Assembly (NCBI GenBank): GCA_015064955.1
Contig: SVRD01000010.1
Location: forward strand, 1 to 64,000
Reading direction: 5' to 3'
From: Oscillospiraceae bacterium
Lineage (GTDB): Bacteria; Bacillota; Clostridia; Oscillospirales; CAG-382
DNA: 64,000 bases
Positions 16,417 to 24,781 of the stretch are shown one piece after another (position 1 is the first letter of the stretch; each line of letters begins with the position of its first letter). The position numbers were made by a program, and so were the translations under genes. The notes beneath the pieces are model-generated. The model saw only the letters and a program-made list of their open reading frames with translations, did no database searches and was not told the DNA's origin.

Positions 16417-19400
16417 ATGGCTCAAATTACGAAATCAATTACTGTCGATGTTGCGAAACGAAATCTGTTTCAAGCCATTATTGCAAAACAGTACGATAGT
16501 AATTCTCGTTTCTTAAAAGTTACTCTCGTGAACGAGGGTGAAGTCATCAACATTAACTCTACATCCGTTGTTACCATCAATGCAGAAAGAGCCGATGGTA
16601 TGTCTAAGGCTTTTGCCGGAACTACAAACGGTGATGGTACAGTAACGGTGCCGTTAGCACCTTGGATGTTAGAGTTGGATGACAGAGTTACTTGCGACAT
16701 CTCGATTGTCGATGTCAATGGTAATAAGTTGACCTCCACCTCGTTTGAGTTGGAAGTTGAAGCGGCATCATATAACGGCGAAGGGATTGAGGATGACGAG
16801 AATTACGACCTCTTAATTTCTTTGCTTACTGATGTGGCACAAACTAAGGCAGGAGCAGAAACCGCAACTCAAAATGCAATCTCTGCTACAAATAATGCCA
16901 ATGCCGCCGCAGATACCGCTCGTGCGGCAGCCACCAAAGCAAATAGCGTTGCTACTCATCTGCCAATGGTTTCAGCCAATGGTTATTGGATGGTGTGGGA
17001 TGCAGATAAGGGCGTTTATGTAGAAACCTCGTACTACTCCAAAGGAGATAATGGCGGTGCTGATGGTCTCATCGTAAATCCCGAAGACGGCAGATTGTAT
17101 CTTACCTCTAATGGTACTGTTCTTGGTGAAGGCGTTGTACTTCCCGAAAACGGCACAGGTTTCGACTCTGTGGTCTTTGATGATAGCGGTTATCTTCATA
17201 TTCAATCTAATGGTGAAGATGTTGTTGACCCTGTTTATATTGGAACAGGTGGCGGTGGCGGTGGTGATTACGGCTCTACTATTCGTGTTATCAATAGACT
17301 TCCGTCAAAGAACATTACTGTAATGAATACCGCAGAAGAGGTACTTATCGAATACACGATTACCTCCCTCGATTCTACCGACCAATCTCCTACGGGTGAA
17401 TGTACGGCAGAGTGGTATGTGAACGGCTCTCGTGTAGCCGTTGAAACAGTCGAACAAGGTGAGAACTCTTTTGATGTTAAGCCCTATCTCAGAGATGGCA
17501 CATCGAATACAGTCAAACTCTATGCAGAAGACAGTTATGGTAACAATCGTACTGTTACTTGGACTGTTAGCGTAACGCAGTATGGTCTTACTTGGAATCT
17601 CGAAAAGATGACGAACCACGGAAGCAATTCTGTAAATGTAAGACTCGTTTCGACCGGCACAGGTACTAAGACAATCCATCTTCTTTTAGATGGTGTCGAA
17701 GTTTTCAAAAAGGATATTGTGATTGATGGTGGTACTACCACTTACACAGTTTATCCTCAATCACACGGAGCTCATACAATCACGGCGTATTTGGAAGCAA
17801 CAGTCGATGGTGAGACTCTTAAAACAAGCGAACTGAGACACACGGGTGTTTGGGAAGTAAGCGGTAATTATTCCACGATTGTTGCCGTATATGAGAGCGA
17901 ACTTACTGTAAATCAGTTTGCGACCGCTCCTCTTTTGTATATGGTCTGTACTCCGGGCGTTGATACATCTCCTGTGCAGTTGAAAAGAGGAGATGCAGTT
18001 CTTGCAGAACTTACTGTTGACCGCTCTGTGCAGACTTGGGCGTATAAAGCAACAACTGTCGGTACTACCGAATTGACTATCGCAAGTGGTGATGATTCGG
18101 AAAATATCAAACTTAATGTAGAATCCATTGGATATGATATTGCTCCTATCACAGAGGGTTTGGTGCTTGATATTAACCCCGAAGGACACTCTAATACTGA
18201 AACTACTCGTGATGCATTTGGTTATATCGATGGCGAAAATGTAAACCATCCATTTACATTCAGCGATAATTTCGATTGGGTAAACGGTGGTTTCCAACTT
18301 GATGATGAAGGCGTAACGGCTTTCGTTGTAAAACGAGGTTCTTATGTGATGGCAGACCGAAGCCTTTTCAACGACAACGCTAAGGCAGACGGAAAGCAAA
18401 TCAAGTTGATATTCAAATCCACAATGGTAAGAGACCACGATGCAGAGATTATTTCTTGTATGTCTGATGGCGTGGGTGTATCGCTGAAAGCAGAGTCCTC
18501 CACTCTGTCTTCCGAACTGAAATCGATTGTTACACCTTATTGTACCGATAAGAAGGTGGAGATGGATATTTCCATTGAACCCGATAGTGATGGAAGATTT
18601 GCTTGTGTATATCTCAAAGCCCAACCTTCTCGTGGTATGGACTATGATGCTTCTGATAGATGGAGTCAAAGTTCACCTGCTGTGTTGAAGATTGGCTCGG
18701 AGGAAGCAGATGTTTGGATTTATCGCATTAAGATGTATTCTTACGCTCTTACTCGCAGAGAAATCTTACAGAATCATATTGCCGATTGTGCAAATCCTTC
18801 TGAGATGGTAGAGCGTTATGAGCGTAACAATGTATATAACTCCGATGGCACTCTTGATATGAGCAAACTCTCAAAGGCAAATCCACATTTAAGAGTCATT
18901 CATATTAAGGGAAATAAGATGACTACTTCAAAAGAAGATGAAGTAATCGTTGATATTGAAATGTGGTACGCTCACGGCGGCGAAGAACATCATTTCATCG
19001 CAACAGGTGTAACGATGAAAGCACAGGGTACTTCTTCACTTGAATACATCGCCGCAGCATTGAACCTCGATATTGACTTATCTACTGCAATTTCGTGGGT
19101 AAATGGTAACGGAGAACCAATGACGGCGTATGCGTTTGATGAAAACGCTATTCCTGTAAATTACTTCAACCTCAAAGCCGATACCGCATCTTGTGATAAG
19201 GCAAACAATGTTGTGAATGTAGAGCGTTATCATCGTTTCAACCCGTTTGTGTTCAAGGGTAAAGTTCTCGACAAGAGAGTTCGTGATACTATCGAGGGTC
19301 ATCCTTGTGCAGTATTCTTTACCAACACAAGCACAGCGACAATCGAAGTTGGTGATAGAACTCTTAGTGCAGGTTCTACTATGTTGTATTTCTCCGGGAA

Positions 19401-22374
19401 TATGAACAATAGTAAAAAGAACTTCGATGTGTTCGGTCAGAACAACACTCTCTATCCCGACCAATGTTGCGTTGAGATTATGAACAACAATGCCTTGGAA
19501 TGTCGCTTCAAGAAAAACATCGGTGAAGATGAAACTTGGAAAGATGGCAACTTCGAGTTCCGTTTCCCTAAAAATCCAACCGATGCGATGAAGGAACGCT
19601 TTAAGGAAGTTCACGCTTGGGTGGTAAGTACCGACACTACTGCGGCAACGAATGAGTCGCTTGGTAGAACTGTTGATTACGGAGAAAAGGATAGTCGTGG
19701 TAATGCAATTACATACACTACCGACTCTGCGGCTTACAGAAAAGCAAAGTTTATCCACGAAGTAGGTAATTACTTCCATACCGATAACCTCGACTTCCAT
19801 TATCTCTATACTGAGTTTACTTGCGGTGTAGATAATCGTGCGAAGAACTGTTTTATGAGTTACGAACCCGATGCTAACGATGTGTGGAGATGGAGTTTCA
19901 GAACTCATTACGACCACGATACTTCTTACGGCAATGATAACTCCGGCGGTCTCACTTTCACCTATGGTCTCGAAGATGTCGATACTGTTGGTAATGCCAA
20001 TGTGTTCAACGCATCTGATTCGGTTCTTTGGTGCAATGTGCGAGACTTCCGAGAAGAGGAACTCAATGCGATGTATGTGAGCAGAGAAAGTCTCGGTTGT
20101 TGGGATGCGAAAAACATCTTGGATGAATTTAACGCATATCAATCCATTCGCCCCGAAGCGTTGGAAATGGAAGATGCCTACAACAAGTACAGAGTTACAA
20201 AGGCTACCCGTTATCGTTCTATGATGTTGGGAACAAAAGAATATCAGCGTGATGTGTTTATTCCTGCACAGGAAGTTTATATGGCATCTCGCCACAGAGG
20301 TAATCTTTGTACTCAGCATAAGATTTCCCTAAGAACCAATGTACCCGAGGGTTCTACTACAAAGGGAGATATTACAGGTGTTATCCCTTATGTGAATATG
20401 TACCTGCGTTGTCAGTTCGGTAATGTTGGTGAATATGTCATCAGAGCCGAAGCAGGAAAAGAATACACGATGGTATGCCCCGATGGTGCAAACCTCAACG
20501 ACTTGGAAACCTACCTGTTTTCTTCTCAGCATATTACGCAAATCGGTTCGCTGTCGGCGGTATATCCTAAGTTTGTAGACTTCTCCGATGCCCCTCTTAT
20601 TCGTAGAGCAGAAATCGGTTCGGGTGAGGTTGGTTATTCCAACACCTCGATGAATACGGCTAACACAGGTGGCATTAACTTCGACAACAACCCCTACTTG
20701 GAATACATCGATTTGAGAAACATACCGTATCTTGCTCAATCCTTGAACCTCGCTAAACTGTTATCCCTTGAAGAAATCTACACCACCGATTCGGGCATTA
20801 CAGGCATCGAGTTCGCAAAGGGAGCTCCTGTAAGGATAGCGGCATTGAATAGTCTTAAAAAGATTGTTGCTCGTGGTCTTAACAAAATAGAGCGTTTCAC
20901 AGTCGGTGCATCTGAAATGACAAGCCTGTGGGTCGAGGGTAGTCCTGTCATTGATACATTAACCATCGTCAAGGGTGCTTCTAACCTTGTTCGTGGTAGA
21001 CTTCCCGATGTAGTGTGGTCGGATGAAAATGCAGATGTGGTTATGCGATTGACCGATAAAGCAGGTTTCGATGAGTTTGGTGCAGACTCCGAAGAGTTTG
21101 TCCTTAAAGGTTCTGCTCACCTCAGTATGATTTCACAAGAAGAAATCGATACCATTCGTGGTGAGTTTACAGACCTTAATATCACATACGATACCATTTT
21201 GGAAAGTTTCACAGTTACATTCCAAGACTTTGATGGCACAGTATTCCCCGAAGCAACACAGATTGTACGACAGTTTGGCTCTGCGGTGAACCCTGTTACA
21301 GCAGGACTCATCTCTACACCTACGAGAGAACCTACCATTGATACAGTTTACACTTTCATCGGATGGGATGTATCTTTCAACTATGTGTTGAGCAATCTCG
21401 TTGTTACTGCCGTTTATTCCGAAAAAGTAAGAACCTATTCGGTCAGATGGTGGTTAGATAAAGCAGAAACATCTTTGCTCGATAGTGTTACTGACATCGA
21501 AGCTCGTAGCGGTGTTGAGTATGGTGGCGTTACACCTTCGTCTTCATCGGGTGCAATTTGGATGGGTTGGGATGCTCCTACTAATAGTGTTGTAGCCGAT
21601 ATGGATATTCACGCCGTATTTGTTACACCTACGCTACCCGACTCCGTTGCGACCGGCTATGACTTTTTGTATTCGGACAATCCCGATGATAAAAGTGGTT
21701 ACACCTTGGCTGAGTTTTACGGCATCATCACTTCGGGCGTTGCGAAAGATTATTTCTCGGTAGGCGATAAAATCAAAATTGTACCTACGACAACGGCGTT
21801 TGTTGATAGTGAAATCGTACTTCAAGTATATGGCTTCAATCATTACAGATTGTCCGATGGTACTGAGTTTGCCCCTGTTGTATTTGGTATGGTTGGTGTA
21901 ATGAACGCCAACTATCAAATGAATAGTAGCAACACCAATGTTGGCGGTTGGGCTACCTCGAAAATGCGTAAGTATTTGAACGAAACTGTTTACCCGGCAT
22001 TACCTATCCAATGGCAGACAATGATAAAGACAGTCGATGTCTTGTCTTCGGAGGGTAATACAAGTGCTACTATCACGACATCTGAGGATAAATTGTTCTT
22101 ATTCTCACAAGCCGAAGTCGGATTCAACACAACTGCCGTTCCGTATAGCAAAGAAGTCGATGCTGATGCAGAAAGCGTAACATTCGGTATCTTTACCGAC
22201 AACGCTTCTCGTATCAAGAAGACATACAACGGTGAGGGTACTGCGGCTTACTGGTGGCTGCGTTCCCCGTCGGCATCCTCGTCCACTGGCTTCTGTGGTG
22301 TGGGCAGCAACGGCGGCTCGTACACCAACTACGCCAACAACTCGGGTGGCGTGGCGTTCGGCTTCTGTATTTAA
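16417..22374 (+). CDS. DGR target: giant tail receptor-binding protein with C-type-lectin-like C-terminus
   Basis: 1985 residues. The N-terminus (about 1-130) resembles BppU baseplate-attachment domains. Then come a short Ala-rich stalk, Ig-like strands (about 280-500), a LamG/concanavalin-like region (about 590-790), a long region with a YDHDTSYGNDNSGG motif recalling CotH-like proteins (about 1160), two InlB/Listeria-Bacteroides-type repeats (about 1600-1725), and a DUF6273/formylglycine-enzyme-like C-type lectin fold (about 1760-1985). Residues 1942-1983 are encoded by the variable repeat; ten displayed positions (1945, 1958, 1961, 1963, 1964, 1967, 1969, 1970, 1972, 1977) already differ from the template. 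It is the presumed host-binding tip. AAGGAG precedes ATG 16417. Confidence 0.9.
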   Translation: MAQITKSITVDVAKRNLFQAIIAKQYDSNSRFLKVTLVNEGEVININSTSVVTINAERADGMSKAFAGTTNGDGTVTVPLAPWMLELDDRVTCDISIVDVNGNKLTSTSFELEVEAASYNGEGIEDDENYDLLISLLTDVAQTKAGAETATQNAISATNNANAAADTARAAATKANSVATHLPMVSANGYWMVWDADKGVYVETSYYSKGDNGGADGLIVNPEDGRLYLTSNGTVLGEGVVLPENGTGFDSVVFDDSGYLHIQSNGEDVVDPVYIGTGGGGGGDYGSTIRVINRLPSKNITVMNTAEEVLIEYTITSLDSTDQSPTGECTAEWYVNGSRVAVETVEQGENSFDVKPYLRDGTSNTVKLYAEDSYGNNRTVTWTVSVTQYGLTWNLEKMTNHGSNSVNVRLVSTGTGTKTIHLLLDGVEVFKKDIVIDGGTTTYTVYPQSHGAHTITAYLEATVDGETLKTSELRHTGVWEVSGNYSTIVAVYESELTVNQFATAPLLYMVCTPGVDTSPVQLKRGDAVLAELTVDRSVQTWAYKATTVGTTELTIASGDDSENIKLNVESIGYDIAPITEGLVLDINPEGHSNTETTRDAFGYIDGENVNHPFTFSDNFDWVNGGFQLDDEGVTAFVVKRGSYVMADRSLFNDNAKADGKQIKLIFKSTMVRDHDAEIISCMSDGVGVSLKAESSTLSSELKSIVTPYCTDKKVEMDISIEPDSDGRFACVYLKAQPSRGMDYDASDRWSQSSPAVLKIGSEEADVWIYRIKMYSYALTRREILQNHIADCANPSEMVERYERNNVYNSDGTLDMSKLSKANPHLRVIHIKGNKMTTSKEDEVIVDIEMWYAHGGEEHHFIATGVTMKAQGTSSLEYIAAALNLDIDLSTAISWVNGNGEPMTAYAFDENAIPVNYFNLKADTASCDKANNVVNVERYHRFNPFVFKGKVLDKRVRDTIEGHPCAVFFTNTSTATIEVGDRTLSAGSTMLYFSGNMNNSKKNFDVFGQNNTLYPDQCCVEIMNNNALECRFKKNIGEDETWKDGNFEFRFPKNPTDAMKERFKEVHAWVVSTDTTAATNESLGRTVDYGEKDSRGNAITYTTDSAAYRKAKFIHEVGNYFHTDNLDFHYLYTEFTCGVDNRAKNCFMSYEPDANDVWRWSFRTHYDHDTSYGNDNSGGLTFTYGLEDVDTVGNANVFNASDSVLWCNVRDFREEELNAMYVSRESLGCWDAKNILDEFNAYQSIRPEALEMEDAYNKYRVTKATRYRSMMLGTKEYQRDVFIPAQEVYMASRHRGNLCTQHKISLRTNVPEGSTTKGDITGVIPYVNMYLRCQFGNVGEYVIRAEAGKEYTMVCPDGANLNDLETYLFSSQHITQIGSLSAVYPKFVDFSDAPLIRRAEIGSGEVGYSNTSMNTANTGGINFDNNPYLEYIDLRNIPYLAQSLNLAKLLSLEEIYTTDSGITGIEFAKGAPVRIAALNSLKKIVARGLNKIERFTVGASEMTSLWVEGSPVIDTLTIVKGASNLVRGRLPDVVWSDENADVVMRLTDKAGFDEFGADSEEFVLKGSAHLSMISQEEIDTIRGEFTDLNITYDTILESFTVTFQDFDGTVFPEATQIVRQFGSAVNPVTAGLISTPTREPTIDTVYTFIGWDVSFNYVLSNLVVTAVYSEKVRTYSVRWWLDKAETSLLDSVTDIEARSGVEYGGVTPSSSSGAIWMGWDAPTNSVVADMDIHAVFVTPTLPDSVATGYDFLYSDNPDDKSGYTLAEFYGIITSGVAKDYFSVGDKIKIVPTTTAFVDSEIVLQVYGFNHYRLSDGTEFAPVVFGMVGVMNANYQMNSSNTNVGGWATSKMRKYLNETVYPALPIQWQTMIKTVDVLSSEGNTSATITTSEDKLFLFSQAEVGFNTTAVPYSKEVDADAESVTFGIFTDNASRIKKTYNGEGTAAYWWLRSPSASSSTGFCGVGSNGGSYTNYANNSGGVAFGFCI
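22242..22366 (+). repeat. DGR variable repeat (VR)
   Basis: The 125 bases match the template repeat at 22865-22989 with 109 identities and no gaps. Fifteen of the 16 differences fall on template adenines (11 A to G, 3 A to T, 1 A to C). The other is C at 22271 against T at 22894. The shared GC-rich, adenine-free 3' end (22348-22366) is the likely initiation-of-mutagenic-homing region; after 22366 the repeats diverge. It encodes the last residues of the target protein. Confidence 0.95.
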
Positions 22375-22389
22375 CTCGGAAATCACAAA

Positions 22390-22412
22390 TCCCACCCCAC
22401 AAGGGGGTGGGA
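22390..22412. promoter_or_regulatory. Hairpin/cruciform downstream of the VR
   Basis: A perfect 9-pair inverted repeat TCCCACCCC/GGGGTGGGA with a 5-base loop lies 23 bases past the VR and 15 past the target stop. In the BPP-1 phage DGR, a hairpin or cruciform at this place is needed for efficient retrohoming. There is no T-run after it, so it is not an ordinary terminator; transcription must continue into avd at 22431. Confidence 0.75.
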
Positions 22413-22430
22413 GACCGAGAAGGAGATATT

Positions 22431-22835
22431 ATGTCAGTACCAAGAGCTCAAAGAAACGAATCGGAAATGGAATTTCTACATAACGCAAGAACCTTACTTA
22501 CATTTACTCTGCGAAAATGCAAGAAACTTCCTAAACGATTTACATTCTCAGTAACAAATAAAATCACCGATTTAGCGTGGGACATCTTCGGTGATATAAA
22601 ACAAGGTAATAGTATCTATCCCACAAATCAACACGAGGTTCAACTAAGGCGTGATTGTTTCTTACGAGCAAGAGCAAAGTTATATGACCTCGTTGGTAAG
22701 GTTGAAGTAGCGGCAGAGTTCGCTCCGATAGAGGGTGAGGTGATGAAAGAATGGATGTCGATAGTTCATAAGGAAATTGCACTTATAAAAGGAGTGCTTG
22801 ATTCGGATAAGAAGAGATATAAAAATCTTCTTTAA
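22431..22835 (+). CDS. avd: DGR accessory variability determinant (Avd)
   Basis: A basic, helical protein of 134 residues matching the four-helix-bundle Avd family in length (BPP-1 Avd is about 128 residues) and pattern: EMEFLHNARTLLTFTLRKC, a central FTFSVTNKITDLAWDIFGDI helix, and HEVQLRRDCFLRARAKLYDL. Avd forms a barrel-shaped pentamer that binds the DGR reverse transcriptase and RNA. ATG 22431 is set by GAGAAGGAG 7 bases upstream. It lies between VR and TR, as in BPP-1. Confidence 0.88.
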   Translation: MSVPRAQRNESEMEFLHNARTLLTFTLRKCKKLPKRFTFSVTNKITDLAWDIFGDIKQGNSIYPTNQHEVQLRRDCFLRARAKLYDLVGKVEVAAEFAPIEGEVMKEWMSIVHKEIALIKGVLDSDKKRYKNLL

Positions 22836-23225
22836 GATAATAGGTTATATTCTGTAAACTCGGGTGCGGCTAACTGGTGGCTGCGTTCCCCGTTGGCATC
22901 CTCGTCCACTAACTTCTGTAATGTGAACAACAACGGCAACTCGAACAACAACAACGCCAACAACTCGAATGGCGTGGCGTTCGGCTTCTCTTCTAAATTC
23001 GGCTTCTTCTTGGCAGACAAAGTACCCTGTATGGTGAAATCAGACTGAGATGAAGAGAAGGAGAATATGACCTTCCTATTAAGGTAAATATGTACTCCGA
23101 TAAGTCCGGGTGGACGCTGCTTGCATAGTATCGGTTGAGGGTTATCCGATATTTTATACCCGGTGGCTTTATGTGGTTAGTGCAACCCTCCAAACAATCA
23201 TACGGAGTAGTTTTTGTGAAAGAAG
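22836..23225 (+). ncRNA. DGR template RNA with structured 3' spacer
   Basis: 390 bases without a gene between avd and RT. After the TR there is a direct repeat TTCGGCTTCT (22980-22989 and 22999-23008) and then predicted pairing: CCGATA (23097-23102) with TATCGG (23129-23134) enclosing GTCC-GGGT-GGAC (23104-23115), and GAGGGTT (23137-23143) with AACCCTC (23184-23190). In BPP-1 the spacer after the TR is part of the RNA bound by RT-Avd and primes cDNA synthesis; this block is the natural counterpart. Ends of the RNA are not known. Confidence 0.7.
22865..22989 (+). repeat. DGR template repeat (TR)
   Basis: Noncoding copy of the VR, 623 bases downstream and 29 bases after avd. It holds 30 adenines, 28 of them in 14 AAY codons in the VR reading frame, the usual DGR design in which adenine mutation in AAY gives many residues but no stop codons. 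Ten of these codons differ in the current VR. It is preserved while the VR changes, and should be transcribed with the spacer as the template RNA. Confidence 0.95.
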
Positions 23226-24377
23226 GTGGATTCTATCACAAGTGAAGAAAGACACGAAATAAGATACCAACGCCGTAAAGCCGCACGAGCAAAAGCCAAG
23301 ATTGCTAAGTACGGCGATGCGGATAATTACGATAAGGTTTTCACTTACGAGAACCTTTACAAAGCCTATAAGAAATGTCGTAGGAATGTTTCTTGGAAAG
23401 CAAGTGTGCAACGATATATTTCACAAGCACCTCTAAACATCTACAAGACCCTGTTGGAGTTGCAGAACGGAACATATCGTAGTCCCTCCTTTTTCGAGTT
23501 TGATATATTTGAACGAGGTAAGAAGAGACATATACGAAGTACCATTATAGGTGAACGAGTGGTTCAGCGTTGTTTGTGTGATAACGCTCTCGTGCCTGTT
23601 GTAGGTAGTACATTTATATATGACAACGGTGCCTGTATGCGACATAAAGGTTATGACTTTGCAGTAAAGCGATTGATTTGTCATTTGGAAAAATACATCA
23701 GACACAATGGAACTGACGGATATATTGCTATATGTGATTTGACCTCGTTCTTCGATAGTATCACTCATTGGGCGGTTATGAAACTACTAAGACAGCAGTT
23801 TTCAGACTTACGCTTGATAGGAATAACCGAAGATATGATAAAACAGTTCGACCCCGACAAACCACTACTCGAACGAAAAGGCTTAGGTTTAGGTAGTCAA
23901 ATCAGCCAATTACTCGCTCCTGCGGTGGCAAGTTACATCGACCATTTTATCAAAGAGAAACTACGAGTCAAATACTATGGCAGATATATGGATGATTTCT
24001 ATTTAATTCATAGCGATAAGGAGTTTTTGAAAAAGTGCTTGTTAGAGATTTCTCGTGAGTGCGATAGACTCGGCTTAGTGCTGAGTAAACGCAAGACTCA
24101 CATAGTAAAACTCTCGCACGGGTTCACTTTCTTAAAGGTAAGGTTTTACATAACTCCTACGGGAAAGCTCGTTCGCAAAATTCATCCTACGAGCATTACC
24201 CGTGAACGCAGAAAATTAAAGAAATTACATATTCAGTATCTCAATGGGACATTGACCTTGCAGGATGCGTACAACTCTTTTCAAAGTTGGAAGAGCCACG
24301 CAGAGAGGTTTAATGCTTATCACACAATCAAAAATATGGAACTCTTGTATAACGAATTGTTCAATTTAAGGAGGTAG
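23226..24377 (+). CDS. DGR reverse transcriptase
   Basis: 383 residues, typical DGR RT size, with no maturase or endonuclease domain. The catalytic aspartates are Asp171 in CDLTSFFDS and Asp256-Asp257 in YMDD (254-257). The motif 4 sequence GSQISQ (223-228) gives the GxxxSQ signature specific to DGR enzymes, where group II intron RTs have SP. The basic N-terminus (about 1-35) and C-terminus are as in Brt. With Avd it copies TR RNA and misincorporates at adenines. The start GTG 23226 has only a poor ribosome site (GGAG about 19 bases upstream), which would keep its level low. Confidence 0.95.
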   Translation: MDSITSEERHEIRYQRRKAARAKAKIAKYGDADNYDKVFTYENLYKAYKKCRRNVSWKASVQRYISQAPLNIYKTLLELQNGTYRSPSFFEFDIFERGKKRHIRSTIIGERVVQRCLCDNALVPVVGSTFIYDNGACMRHKGYDFAVKRLICHLEKYIRHNGTDGYIAICDLTSFFDSITHWAVMKLLRQQFSDLRLIGITEDMIKQFDPDKPLLERKGLGLGSQISQLLAPAVASYIDHFIKEKLRVKYYGRYMDDFYLIHSDKEFLKKCLLEISRECDRLGLVLSKRKTHIVKLSHGFTFLKVRFYITPTGKLVRKIHPTSITRERRKLKKLHIQYLNGTLTLQDAYNSFQSWKSHAERFNAYHTIKNMELLYNELFNLRR

Positions 24378-24382
24378 CCGCT

Positions 24383-24781
24383 ATGCTTTATATCAAAATT
24401 ATAAAAAATGAAACGGTCATAGCCGTAGAAGCACATACCTCTCCCGTGTATGTGCATAAGCAACCTAACGGAGTCTTGGTTAGATGTTCCGAATTGAAAG
24501 CACAGGGTATTCTATCGGTCGATGGAAGCGTTGTGTATCAACTCGATGGTAAAGAGCAACTCGATAATGTTTCTCTTATCGCTTCGGTCATCACCACTAC
24601 CGAGTATTTGAATTTGGTAGAATCGCTTGACGAATTGCCGAGCGAAGATACCGAACCCGATGCAGGTACAGAGGATAATACTCCGAGTGAACCTGTTATG
24701 ACTACCACAGAAATGCGAGAGAGAATCTTAGCATTGGAGGAGGAACTCGCCGCAACAAAAATACTGTTGGGGGTGGAGTAA
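24383..24781 (+). CDS. Phage protein of unknown function, C-terminal coiled coil
   Basis: A protein of 132 residues with AAGGAGG before the start, following the RT. The N-terminal half is beta-rich; an acidic Thr/Glu/Pro linker (about 84-106, EDTEPDAGTEDNTPSEP) leads to a short coiled coil (MRERILALEEELAATKILLG). The linker plus coiled coil suits a small virion or tail appendage protein. It lies just before a carbohydrate-binding protein. Not recognised further. Confidence 0.6.
   Translation: MLYIKIIKNETVIAVEAHTSPVYVHKQPNGVLVRCSELKAQGILSVDGSVVYQLDGKEQLDNVSLIASVITTTEYLNLVESLDELPSEDTEPDAGTEDNTPSEPVMTTTEMRERILALEEELAATKILLGVE

Noticed and set aside
19078..20319. 413-codon minus-strand frame
   Set aside because: Antisense to the DGR target gene, with no promoter or ribosome site.
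23226..24377. Reading the RT as a group II intron or retron enzyme
   Set aside because: GxxxSQ in motif 4, YMDD, no maturase domain, and a TR/VR pair with adenine-specific changes place it among DGR enzymes.
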